From assembly GCF_029407905.1 (NCBI RefSeq), contig NC_073625.1, positions 171,574,240-171,638,239 of the forward strand: a DNA stretch of 64,000 bases, written 5' to 3'. Source of the DNA: Bubalus kerabau (Eukaryota > Chordata > Mammalia > Artiodactyla > Bovidae). Positions 33,234-44,175 of the stretch are shown piece by piece; within the stretch, counting starts at the first letter, position 1, and each line of letters opens with the position of its first letter. The notes under the pieces are model-generated. The model searched no databases and had not been told where the DNA came from. It was given only the letters and a program-made list of their open reading frames with translations. A program made the position numbers and the translations under genes.

Positions 33234-34959
33234 GTCTGTGTGTGGGAAGCTGGGGACTGGTAAGAGCAGGCAACATCCTTGGGATGTTTCTGAGGACTAA
33301 CAAACTCCAGACCAGGAAATGGCTAGATAGTCTTGTTCAAGTGTAGCAGAGCACCACTGGGGCCATCTTGATTCTGAAGCATAGGCTGACACCAGTGGAA
33401 GAGGGGCCCAGGCTCTTTTCCTGCCCAAGGCCAATTCTAGCACTGCTCATACTGTCTGATCCCAGGATATCAACAGTCTTAAAAAATTCCCACCTAAGAA
33501 TACAGGTGGCCAGGGGGATATCAGGCTTGGCTATATTAAGATCAAGAAGAAGTGAATATCCAAAGTCAAGAATAAAACAGGATTGACTGAAGAGTGAAAT
33601 AGTAAGTATTTTCTGCATCCTTTGTAAACTCATATCAATCTCTAGTTCAGAGGGTTGGCTAAATCAAGAATCACTGTGTGTTTAAACGAGCATCCATAGC
33701 TATTTTATGGAAGAAGAACAGCAAGCAACTTAGAAATGATGCTTACCATATCCAGGCAATTGTGTCATCCCACTCCCTCTTTTTCAGCAGAGAGGTGGGA
33801 GTTCCTAGAGAACTTGAGTCAGGGAAAGAAGCTTGTCTGGTGGTCTCCTCACTCACAGCAGTTACATGGGACAAAAATGTCAGATTCTAGGAGGAACCAG
33901 AAGGCAAATGTCAAGTATGTGGGCGTAACAGAGTCCAGAGAGAGGAAGCAGGGCAAAGGATTAGAGATCTTGGGGGAAAAGGGAAGGACTAAAGGAGAAC
34001 GGTGGAAGAGGGGTCAGGGATCAAGGCAAGGAAAACAAAATGTTGGACTCTTTTTCCATGAGGACTGACCCAACAGTTCACTGAGCAACTGCTAAAAGGC
34101 TAGGTTCTACTAAAGCTTTCTCAGGTAAGTCAGAATATGAATAAAACATGGACCCTGCCTCCAACTAATGACGGGCTTGGAAAGACAAACTCTACAGAAA
34201 GAGTTGGATAGAAACTGAGTGCTAAAGCTGCAGCCACCTTATTAAGGTTATAAAAATATAAGGATGAGGCCACTGTATCTGGAGAAGTCCAACAGACTCT
34301 TGGCCAATCTGATGATTCTGGAAAATAACCTGAGAAGCAGGATTTACATGCGGGGGAGGGTGGGGGGTGCACTTAGGCTTGACCTGAAAGATAGGTAAGA
34401 TGCAGGAAAAGACCACATAGGTAATTCATGAGAAGATCAGCATTCACAAAGGTCAGGGGTGGGCGGCACTGACATCACCTAGAGCAGTTGTCCCAGGGAG
34501 GACCTTAGAGCTCGGGCTGGTGCGCAGTGCAAAATGAGCAGACACAAGTGTGAAGGAGTCAGCTTGTGGAGTACCTTGGAGTGCCACTCAAAGGAGCCTG
34601 AGTATCTCTCTATAGTCCACAATATGTGATTGAAGTTTTCTCCAAGGATCATGACACACTGAAGGTCTTGTGTTTTTAAACCATAAATAAGGAACTGGTA
34701 TGAAGAATGAATGAGAAGAGGAAGATTGACATCAAAGAGAACTGTGATCATGACCTGTAGGGGAAAATCAGAAAGGAGGTCAATGTAGAAGACCCTCTAG
34801 GACTCAGTGATTGGTTGGTTCTATGAGATAAACAAGAGGAGAAAATCAAAAGACCGCCCCAAAGTTTTGTCCTGGAAACCCTGAAGAATGTCAACTCCGT
34901 TGACAAAAATAAGTCAGAATAGGTAGGGTTGATTTCCAACAAAAAAGCAATGATTAACA

Positions 34960-35165
34960 ATCTACCCAGTACTGGTGATACATCAGGCCTCCTGACATAT
35001 CACCTCCTACTTGTTTTACATGTAATACCTCATTTAATCTTCACAATGGTCATATCACACAGATGCTATTTTTCCTGGGGAAAAAAAAAAAGCTTAGAAA
35101 GCATAAGCCCAAGGTCATGCAACTAGGAAGTAGACCCAAGGTCAAACCCAGGGAATGAAACCAAG
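34960..35165 (+). repeat. MIR-like fragment
   Basis: TACATGTAATACCTCATTTA, CTTCACAATGGTCATATC, an A run, then CCCAAGGTCATGCAACTAGG and AGGTCAAACCCAGG. Confidence 0.55.
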
Positions 35166-35305
35166 AGACAGACCATGCCCAGACCACACTCTTGATCACT
35201 ACTCCTCTTTTTTTTTTTTGCCTCATAATCATTAAGGGGAATTACAATGGAGGTTACATGTTGTTTGGTGTAGAGAAATAGTAATGATGATAGTAATGAT
35301 AATGA

Positions 35306-36040
35306 GGAACTAAAGAGCCTCTTGATGAGAGTGAAAGAGGAGAGTGAAAAAGCTGGCTTAAAACTCAGCATTCAAAAAACAAAGATCATGGCATCTGGTC
35401 CCATCACTTCATGGGAAATAGATGGAGAAACAGTGGAAACAGTGTCAGACTTTATTTTTTGGGGCTCCAAAATCACTGCAGATGGTGACTGCAGCCATGA
35501 AATCAAAAGGTGCTTGCTCCTTGGAAGAAAAGCTATGACCAACCTAGACAGCAAAAAAGGAGACATTACTTTGCCAACAAAGATCCATCTAGTCAAAGCT
35601 ATGGTTTTTTCGGTAGTCATAATGGATTTGAGAGCTGGACCATAAAGTGGGCTGAGCACCAAAGAATTGATGCTTTTGAACTGTGGTGTTGGAGAAGACT
35701 CTTGAGAGTCCCTTGGGCTGCAAGGAGATCAAACCAGTCAATCCTAAAGGAAATCAGTCCTGAATATTCATTGGAAGAACTGATGCTGAAGTTTAAGCTC
35801 CAATACTTTGGCCACCTGATGCAACGAACTGACTCATTGGAAAAGACCCTGATGCTGGGAAAGATTGAAGGCAGGAGAAGAAGGGATGAAAGGATGAGAT
35901 GGTGGGATGGCATCACCGACTTGATGCACATGAGTTTGAGCAAGCTCTGGGAGCTGGTGATGGATAGGGAAGCCTGGTGTGCTGCAGTCCATGCGGTCGC
36001 AAAGGGTCAGACATGACTGAGCAACTGAACTGAACTGAAT
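35306..36040 (+). mobile_element. BovB LINE 3' part, 5'-truncated
   Basis: Sense tail of about 735 bases, starting after the catalytic motif (GAACTAAAGAGCCTCTTGAT) and ending CATGACTGAGCAACTGAACT. Encodes the C-terminal ORF2 region (IMASGPITSWEIDGE, then FELWCWRRLLRVPW) in broken frames. Confidence 0.9.
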
Positions 36041-36051
36041 AATAGTGAGAA

Positions 36052-36180
36052 GGTTAGATGGCATCACCAACTCAATAGATATGAGTCTGAGCAAACTTCA
36101 GGAGATAGTAAAGGACAGGGAAGCTTGGCATGCTGCAGTCCATGGGGTTGCAGGGAGTGAGACAAAACTTAGCGACTGAA
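36052..36180 (+). mobile_element. BovB/Bov-A terminal fragment
   Basis: A second copy of the BovB 3' terminus (GTTAGATGGCATCACCAACT to ACTTAGCGACTGAAC) directly after the first, so the end is duplicated or separately inserted. Confidence 0.75.
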
Positions 36181-36184
36181 CAAT

Positions 36185-37235
36185 AGTAATGATCACAACA
36201 TTTTGTGAATGTCTAGCATGTGTCTTTATATATATCTCCTCATTTGAATCTACCCTATAAGACATATTATTATTATTCCTGCTTTATACATAAGGAGATT
36301 AAGTATTAATAGCTCACTCTGAGTCACATGTCAGTCATGATGGGCATGATATTAATATCATCTTATATATGTTGAGAACCTTACCAAGTGCCACCTATTA
36401 TCTTTTATATTTTGCATAGATTATCTCAGAGAGTTTTTATAAGAATCCTGGCAAGGAGATACTATTATTCTCTCAATTTTCAGCTGAAGAAACTGATGCA
36501 TAATTTTAGACAACTTGTCCAAGGCCACACAGCTAGGATATTTTAGGGCCAGGACTTAAACCCAGGCTTTCATCCCCAGGGATGGCATGAAGCAGAAGAG
36601 CTGAGATTGGAACGTTTCTCTGCCTGATGTGCAGAAATGTATGAACACATAAGTGAACAGATTTTGATAAGAGAAGGGAAAAAATTCCTGGAGACTGGAA
36701 GTCTGCCCTGACATTGGATCAGATCTGGAGAAAGGGGTGCTCCTCCTGATAAAAAATTGCTTCCACATCCTTACTGAATCTCTTTCCAGAAAAGAGGTTT
36801 CACAAAACAGATTCACTTAAATTACACTAATTGAAAAACTTACACATCCGTTGTCACATGCCAGGCACTCTTCTATATACTTAGAAGGTAGGTTGTACTC
36901 CTTATGCCCATTTTCAGATATGGGAACCAAAGCACAGTGTGGCCAAGGTATACATCTAAGCTGATACAATGAATATGAGCCCAGGTAGAGTTGCCTTTTA
37001 GAGGTCACGCTCCTAACCACGATATAATCCTGGTATTGTGTGCTTTCTAAGACTTTACAAAACATTTTTAATATTGTCATCTCATGTTACTCTTCACACT
37101 GTGGGGATAGGTATTATTCTTATGCCAGTTCACCTTGGATACAAATAAGGCTCAGAGAGAAATCATACAGCCAGTGACTGGCAAAGCCAGGACTCAAACC
37201 CAGATCTTGAACTCCAGAGGTCATGCTTTTTGCTC
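36185..37235 (+). repeat. Cluster of about four MIR copies
   Basis: Successive sense MIR pieces: about 36185-36340 (TTTATACATAAGGAGATTAAG), 36365-36562 (GAAACTGATGCATAA, AAGGCCACACAGCTAGG), 36830-37035 (CACATGCCAGGCACTCTTC) and 37045-37235 (GGGGATAGGTATTATTC, CAGGACTCAAACCCAGATC). All have the same direction and lie inside the U12-type intron. Confidence 0.65.
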
Positions 37236-38075
37236 CCCTGCCTGGCTGCTAAACATCTCTTAAGATGGAATCTCTCTTAGATTTTTTTTCCAGAAACATA
37301 AAATTGCAATGTAACATTTCCTTGCCTGTCAGGGCATTTTCTGCCTGATGGTGGATACAACTGCGGTTGTAGCCCTTTACCATCCATCACATACGCCTAA
37401 TCATCTCCCCATAGCCCACTCTCTGCAAGGCTCAGATCGCTGTGCCTTTGTTCTATTTGCAATTTACAGATGATTGGCCAAGTGTCATCTTGGCCAAAAT
37501 GAACAATTGCCCACCAAAGGACATCTTGCTTGACTTAGAAATAATACACATTTTCCTCTATCCTACTTATGCAAAGAGAGCCTGGGCAGCTTCCCCATGA
37601 CTGAACAAAAATGCTCCTCCTGATCCAGTTTCCATCCCTAAGAGAAGAAAAGGCTCTTCAAGGTGATCTGTCCATAGACCAGCATTCCCTGGGGAGCAGT
37701 GGCCTGGGAGGCCACTCCTGGGAGTGACTGTCTGGCAGCATCTCCATGAGACATGCTCTCCTTGACTTTATTTTTCCAGATCTGCCAGTCTGCTGAAGGG
37801 CACACCCAAAGGGTTGAGGCCAAATTTAAGGGGTTTCGTGTCTCCACTTAGCTGACTTCATCCTCTTAGTAAGACATCTTTTTTAATCTCAAGACCACTT
37901 TGCGTTTTTACAGCAGTGTTCAGCCCCCAATGAAGCATGACTCATGCGGGCCTTCAAAGGGAGTCTCAGTGAGAGAAACAGTCAGGTCTGAGAATCGGTT
38001 CTCTCCTCTAAAACTATCACCACCAGAGTTTTTCTCAGCCAAGAGGGAGATTTATTCATAAAAGCAGTTGTTGTT

Positions 38076-38097
38076 TCCCTTAACGCCTCTTTGTCAC
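38076..38097 (+). promoter_or_regulatory. U12-type branch site and AC 3' splice site
   Basis: TCCCTTAAC at 38076-38084 differs at one position from the U12 snRNA branch-site consensus TTCCTTAAC. It is followed by CGCCTCTTTGTC and the terminal AC at 38096-38097. The branch adenosine (38083) to splice-site distance of 14 bases is typical of minor introns. Confidence 0.9.
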
Positions 38098-38203
38098 TTG
38101 ACCAAATTTACCAAACTGTGCGAGTTCCCTATGCTGGAAACGGGCCTGTTTTTCCTCCTGTCTTGGAGCGCCTTTCTGTCTGCAGAGGCCGCTGGCCTAA
38201 CAG
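38098..38203 (+). CDS. SLC9A9: SLC9A9 (NHE9) internal coding exon B
   Basis: The next internal exon of NHE9: 35 full codons plus one base of a split glycine codon (G|GG). The translation reads LTKFTKLCEFPMLETG, then a hydrophobic stretch with FFLLSWSAFLSAEAAGLT. It joins the previous exon as TAL|LTKF, exactly as in the family, so nothing is missing or added. CEFPMLETG is the NHE9 form of a motif that NHE6 has as CFPLLETA. The segment is a cytosolic turn followed by a membrane helix of the exchanger core. The donor is ordinary (ACAG|GTCAGT at 38204). The acceptor is TTGTCAC|TTG, with no AG anywhere near, which marks the end of an AT-AC intron. An open frame continues on both sides of the exon, but those parts are intronic. 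Confidence 0.96.
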
Positions 38204-39080
38204 GTCAGTGCTTCGTCTGGGCAGCCCACCGGATGTGTGAATACCTGTGTTTCCCGCCCCTCACCAAGCCCCCCTCCCTGACCCTGCAGGAGGTGAAATG
38301 GATTGTGTCAGAATCAGCCTCTCCTGGGAGGGGGGGAAAAAAAATGCATCCATTATATGACAGCTCAATCGGAAGTCTCCAAAGTGCCGATTCCTCTTCT
38401 CTCCTTGCTGGTCAGGAAGGAGACGTTGAAATCTACGAATGACCGATGTACGGATGGATGGTTTTACACACAGGACTCTCTGCTCAGAGTGTGAAGGGAC
38501 GCACGGCTGCTTTGTGGGAATGAGTGCTGGCTTTCCACTGGCTGTTAACAGCGATGCCCTCGTAGGCGGTCTCTCCGGGTGTGCGCCTCACCACACCCAA
38601 CGGTATTTTAAAATCTTTGCCTACGTTCGGTGGCACACCAGAAAACAAGGAGCTAGCGCGGTGGTTTCAGTTCAGTGTCTCTTACGGTAGAAGGTCTATA
38701 TGTAGAGTCCTCTGAGATGGAACAGTTGATGGAGAAAGAGGCAGTCCCTAAGGTCCCCCGGGGGGAGAGGGGAGGCCCGCGGGCGGGGGCCCGCAGCTTG
38801 CGTCCCGTATCTGAATTCTGCAATTAGATTGCCTTTCTGCAATAGCGAGGGTTTACGCTTGGGTAGCTGCAACGATTGGGTGCTTTTCCATGTAGAAGAA
38901 TTACCGTGGCTCTGAGCAAAATGTCAGAGCTATTTCTTTCCTTTGGCCTAATCACCTCCTTCTCGCGGGTTTGAGTCCTGGATCCCTTGCTGTTCGCTAC
39001 ATCTAAATTGATCAGATGGTGAGACCCCACCCCCCGAAAGCGCTAACTGGGAATAAGGTGTGCCTCCAGGGGTACTCGCA
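38098..39080. promoter_or_regulatory. Intragenic CpG-rich zone (candidate CpG island)
   Basis: I counted about 43 CpG dinucleotides in these 980 bases, 30 of them in 38499-39080. The next kilobase holds only a handful and most of the window is strongly CpG-depleted. The densest part, 38755-38810, is a GC-rich run with CCCGCGGGCGGGGG. No transposon explains it. It starts at exon B and runs into the intron. It could be an unmethylated intragenic island, an enhancer or an alternative promoter. I see no TATA box or coding first exon, so its role is inference only. Confidence 0.5.
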
Positions 39081-39109
39081 TTTTAATAGGTGGTACTTTA
39101 AGTGTAAAT

Positions 39110-39330
39110 AATAATAAAAGTTGATATAGAGAAAGCTTACAATGAGCCAGGTGCTGACTAACTGCCTTTCATGGGTGTTCGGATTAATTTAAAGAAAGAC
39201 CCAACATTAGGGACTATAACCAGTTTACTTGGCCAAGAGCCAGTGGAGGAGCTGGGATTTCAGACTAGAAGATCTAATTCCAGAGCCTGGGCTCATAGGC
39301 ACCAAGCACTGCTACCTTGAAGGAAATTAT
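39110..39330 (+). repeat. MIR fragment
   Basis: AATGAGCCAGGTGCTGACTA, then GGCCAAGAGCCAGTGGAGGA, GCTGGGATTTCAGACTAGAA and a MIR-like 3' end. It bounds the CpG-rich zone on its right. Confidence 0.55.
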
Positions 39331-41454
39331 ATCTTTGGAATATGAGGCAGGCCTTCAAGAGGAGGAGGCTATTTGGGGTCCCAGGGGCCTGCCTGGTCCC
39401 CTTGCTTCTAGGCTGGTTTGGGCTTTACTATGAAAGCCATGGCAGATCTTTTTTTGTAATGATAATCTGTTGCTCCAGGCATCTGACCCACCTTACTTCA
39501 TAGCCACGGGGAACCAGGCTGTTTCCACAGGCTTTGAGAGTGTTTGTTGCTGATACAAACAGCCACCTGCCAGCTTTTATGACACTATAATCAAGACTAC
39601 ATTACCAGAGTCCACCCAACCAGACCATGTATCATTCCAAACCACTCTAACACAACATCCATTGTATTGGAGCTTTGCCTTGTTATTAGAAAGGTTGCTA
39701 AAGAGCTTATGCAATGCAAAGAAAATGGATACTTAGTGTCTCTTAAATGAAATAATGGAGTGAAACGTTTACATAGGTCATTCGAAAAGTTGTTCCCTTT
39801 CCTCCACATTTTATGCCCTTTTCAGCATTTAACATGGTATAAAATAATGTAAGCAATGTTAACAATAAGAATACATATTTGACTTTCTAAAAAGGTAAAG
39901 TATCTTAACTCACCTGATATTTTTTAGTCTACAGTTTAACATTGTAATAGAACACACAAACATACACACATATCCCAATGCCTAAGATTGTTTCTGTGTG
40001 TGAAAATTGTCTTATTATTTCGTGATCCAATTCAGCAAGATCATGTTTTCTTAGCTCATTTTAAGATTATGGTCCATGTATAAATTATTGGTTTATCTGT
40101 GCCTTGCTCTTTTGCTACACTTTGGACCCGATATCCTTATTGGATACCATGTAGACCTCATCTAAAGAGCCAGTATCATGAGTTGAGTGGATGCATACAT
40201 GGGCTTTAGTAGCAGAAAGACCCAAATGGCCACAGCTATACCCAGGGGAGCACTTAACCAGAACAGGACTTCAGATTAAGCAACAAGTCGGACAGGTGTT
40301 TGATACAAATCAAACTTTTTAAGTGTGAGCATTTTGTACTGCTAAAGACCAAGCCTGCATAGTCCATATTACTTATGTGTTTGTTTATTACTTGATCCCT
40401 GCCTATTTCTAAATTGGCTTAGAGGCAACTCATAACATGAGCCATGCATATCATGGGACCATTTAGTTGAGGCTAGACACTCAAGTGCTTTGGGATAGAG
40501 TTGTTCTGCAAAATGAGACAGCTGTTCATTGCTGTGGTTTGGCAATAAATATGGCTCAGCTTTCTGGCAGCCAAAGCCAAAAGAGAAACATGAGTTGTAC
40601 AGGAATAACACAGTATTATAAAAGGAAGTCACAATTATTTATAAAAATGGGTATGCTTTTTTTCTAAAATTTCCGGTGAATTTATCACACACATCTTTAT
40701 ATAAGGGCCTTTGAGCACCATAACGGACAATGTATTGTTTTAGGAAAGATGGAGATCCGTTCTTTATGTAGTCCTTTCTCATATCAACCTTCAATAAAAT
40801 CTGACAGTGTAGTATTAAATTACAATTCCCTGGGGATATTTCATGTACTAAGAAAACCCTTTAAGTTCTAATCCACAAGTAAACTAATATAATACAAAGC
40901 TAAAAATATAGAAAATTTTTCAAAAAGTGCTTAATGAATAAACATATGATGATGAATATAGTGAATGAAATGAAATAAGATATAAAGAGTATATGAGTTT
41001 CTGCAGTAGTAACCAACCATCCTGGGCTGTGTACGGGTTCCCTAAGAATATCTCATGTATGTCCTTGAAATGGTGCTTACACACAATAGTTTCTCAGCAG
41101 AATTCTCCCAACCCTGACATTGCTAGGTGGGGGCTAGAGAATGCCAACCAAGTGAGCACCCCCACTTCACCCCTTTTATTGGTTCCACAGATTGAATTTT
41201 CATCTAAGATTTCATTTGCGGGGGGAAAGGATTTCTGTTGCTTTAAACAGAATAATATTTTTAAAAATCTTTTCTTACTACCAAGATAAGGCATTTTCCT
41301 TGTAGAAAATTTGGAAAATGTAGATTTACTGAAGGAAATAAAATTAAGAGTTACCTGTATTCTCACTGCCTATTAATAACTATTGTTAGTATCTGTCTGA
41401 ATTCATCTAATTATATGCAAATATTAGCATATGTACATAATTATATATATGCAA

Positions 41455-41655
41455 GGGCTTCCCTGGTGGGTCAGTGGTAAAGAATCCACCTGCCAATGCA
41501 GGAGACATGGGTTCCATCCCTGGGTCAGGAAGAGCCCCTGGTGAAGGAAATAGCAACCCACTCCAGTATTCTTGCCTGGGAAATCCCATGGACAGAGGAG
41601 CCTAGTGGGCTGCAGTTCCTGGAGTCACAAAGACTTGGACACAACTGAGCATGCA
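41455..41655 (+). mobile_element. Bov-tA SINE
   Basis: Full-length sense copy from GGGCTTCCCTGGTGGGTCAG to GACACAACTGAGCATGCAC. It faces an antisense copy 130 bases downstream. Confidence 0.93.
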
Positions 41656-41785
41656 CACAAAATGTGTATCTAACTGTATTTTTATTTTTAAATAATGATT
41701 TTTTTCACTTGACAATTTTATAGTGAATATTTTCATGATATTAAATATTCTTCTATATTATTTTTTATGGCTGCCTAGTATTATA

Positions 41786-41990
41786 CTGAAAGTGTTAGTC
41801 ACTCAGTTGTGTCTAACTCTTTAAGACCTCATGCACTGTACCCATCAGGCTCCTCAGTCCATGGAATTCTCCAGACAAAAATACTGGAGTGGGTAGTTAT
41901 TCTTTTTTCCAGGGGATCTTCCCAAACTTAAACCAGGATCTCCTGCATTGCAGGCAGATTTTTTACCTTCTGACCCACCATGGAAGCCCC
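41786..41990 (-). mobile_element. Bov-tA SINE
   Basis: Full-length antisense copy from CTGAAAGTGTTAGTCACTCA to CTGACCCACCATGGAAGCCCC. Confidence 0.93.
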
Positions 41991-42667
41991 ACTATAACAT
42001 ATTAACTTGCTATAATTTATTATATCAACCTTTTGATCATTTATAGTTTTCAACATTATTAATATGATTGCTGTGATCATCCTTTTAGCTTGATATATAA
42101 ACTTCTATTTATATAACTACCTAAAAATAAAAATCCTGGGTTAATGAAAATGCTAAAATTTTAATGTCTTGGAAAAATACATCCAAGTTATCCTTCAGAA
42201 AATTTGTATTCCTTTATACTTTCACCAACAATGTAAGAGAGAGCTCATTCACTCACATCTTCACCCCCTGAACTCATATTCCCTCCTGCTAATTTGATAA
42301 TCCACCTCCATTTCATTCTGATTTAAATTTATATATTTTCACTGAGGAAAGGATTTTAATTATATGTCATCATTGGCAATTTATATTCCTCCCTTGGTGA
42401 ACTACCTGTTTATGCCCTTTGTCCTTTTTTTTCTACTGAAGTGTTTATCTTTGTCACATTAAATTTTAGAGGCTCTTTATTGAGTCAAAAATATTAACTG
42501 TTGACTATCTTGTAGGCTACAAATGCTCTCCATTCATGGTTTTGTCTTTTAAATATATTGTATTTTGTTTGTTTACATAAGGGAAAAGTTTGGTTTAGAC
42601 ATTTTGAAGGTTCATATGGTTAATTTTTTCTTTCCTTAGAAAGTTCCAAGTTTTATTAATTTCTGCT

Positions 42668-42879
42668 CTTTGTCGTTGTTTAGTCACTAAGCTGTGTCTG
42701 ACTCTTTTGCAGCCCCATGGACTGTAGCCCTCCAGGCGCCTCTGTCCATGAAATTCTCCAGGCAAGAATACTGGAGTGGGTTGCCATTTACTTCTCCAGG
42801 GGATCTTCCTGACCCAGGGGTCGAACCTGCATCTCCTGCATTGGCAGGCAGATTCTGTACCACTGAGCCACCAGAGATA
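42668..42879 (-). mobile_element. Bov-tA SINE with perfect target-site duplication
   Basis: Antisense copy of 212 bases in the old L1, flanked by TAATTTCTGCT at 42657-42667 and 42880-42890. Confidence 0.94.
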
Positions 42880-43892
42880 TAATTTCTGCTTAAGAAGCCC
42901 AATATTATTAATAATAATTTTTACTTTATTTTTACTTTATTTTAATATGTGTCTGGTTTTTTTCACATTGGAATCCAAACTGGAATTTGTTTTGATGTGA
43001 GGAATATGAGGTGTGAGATATAGCAAGGATTTGATTTTCTTCCTAGATTGTTATTCACTCATCCTAATACCTTTCAACCTTAACCTACGAATTTTTAACA
43101 TAATGTCCATGTATGTAGGTACATATATGTGTGTATATGTTCTGGCTTTCTGTTATTCCACTGAGCTTTTAGTCTTCACTGCTTTCATCATTTCAGCTCC
43201 ATGGTTCATTTTAATGGCTAATAGATCCATTTCTAATTCCCCTCCCCCATTTTTAAGAGCTTCTTTGCTATACTCACATGTTTATATTCCAGAATCACTT
43301 GAAAATAACATTATGTCTCAAGCAGAAAATAACTTTAGGACTATGGTTAGGGTTGTATTAAATTTTTAGTTTAATTTGAGGAGGAGTGATGTTTTTACAA
43401 TATTGAGTCTTCCCACAGAGGAATACGTTATGTCTCTCCATTTATTCAAGTCATCTTTTATAGCCCTTAGTAAATTTTTATAGTTGTCTTTGCATTAGAC
43501 CTACAAATTTCTTGTTAAGTACTTTTTAAGCTATTTTATATTTTGGCATACTATGATGAATGGAAACTTCTTATATGATAGTTTCTGCATGGCTATCGTT
43601 TATGTGCATCTAGACCTCACTATGCTATTTGATTTACTATCTGCAGCTCTGAAATATAGAACCTGAGCTGATGTGTAGAATTAGGATTGATGGGCCAAAG
43701 CTATATTAGACTATCAGGTTCATGAGAGCTATATCAGCACCAGCAGTGTGGCTGAAGCATTCTAGGCAGTCAATATCTTTTGAGCAATGGAATGAATGAT
43801 TTTAGCTCAACAAAAGGAAAAATTTCTAAAATATGAATAACAGACTGTGTCTAAGTTAGTGACTGCCTTATCCCTGATAATAGTCTTTTCTT

Positions 43893-44175
43893 TTTCTATA
43901 TTATTTATTTAGCGTTGCACTGGGGCATTGCTGCACACAGATTTCTCTAGTCGTGGTGAGCAAGGGCTTCTCTGTGTTGTGGTGCACAGGTTTCTCCTTT
44001 CTCTAGGTGCACGGGCTTCAGTAGTTGTGGCCCATGGGGTCTAGAGCATGGGCTCAGTAGTTGTAGCACATGGGCTTTGTTGCTTCACAACATCTGGAAT
44101 CTTCCCAGACCAGGGATCAAACTCGTGTCCACTACATTGGCAAGCGGATTCTTATCCACTTTACAACCAGGGAAG
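43893..44175 (-). mobile_element. CHR-2-type SINE with target-site duplication
   Basis: Antisense copy: TATTTATTTAGCGTTGCAC ... GTTGTGGTGCACAGG ... ACCAGGGATCAAACTCGTGT ... CAACCAGGGAAG. Flanked by TCCCTGATAA-type repeats at 43871-43887 and 44176-44192 (15 of 17 identical). Confidence 0.88.

Larger units (their letters stand above)
33225..38097 (+). other. SLC9A9: U12-type (minor spliceosome) AT-AC intron of SLC9A9
   Basis: This 4,873-base intron begins ATATCCTTT (33225-33233), a full match to the minor-spliceosome donor consensus. It ends with a branch-site match TCCCTTAAC (38076-38084) and the dinucleotide AC (38096-38097). From the likely branch adenosine at 38083 to the end is 14 bases, inside the short range usual for U12-type introns. 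A long pyrimidine tract, as in ordinary introns, is lacking. Only these borders give the conserved protein join TAL|LTKF. If retained, the frame meets TAA at 33261-33263 after 12 codons. Contents: no assignable feature in 33241-34950, then a MIR-like piece, a truncated BovB (35306-36040), a Bov-A/BovB tail and a MIR cluster (36185-37235). I see nothing clear in 37240-38060. Confidence 0.93.
41270..43620 (-). repeat. Old L1 (L1M-type) 3' region, antisense, with nested SINEs
   Basis: AGAAAATTTGGAAAATG near the left, then TTATGGCTGCCTAGTATTATAC, ATTGCTGTGATCATCC, and further right ATATTGAGTCTTCCCAC and TTATGTCTCTCCATTTATTC. These are the antisense L1 ORF2 end and 3' UTR in expected order. Three Bov-tAs interrupt it (41455-41655, 41786-41990 and 42668-42879). 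Subfamily not assigned. Confidence 0.55.

Noticed and set aside
35510..36016. 168-codon open frame on the plus strand
   Set aside because: It is the BovB ORF2 C-terminal remnant (motif RRLLRVPW). It is a transposon relic with frameshifts, not a host gene.
38068..38442. 124-codon open frame containing exon B
   Set aside because: Only 38098-38203 is coding. The extension on the left is the end of the AT-AC intron and the part after GTCAGT is intron, where the conserved NHE9 sequence stops.
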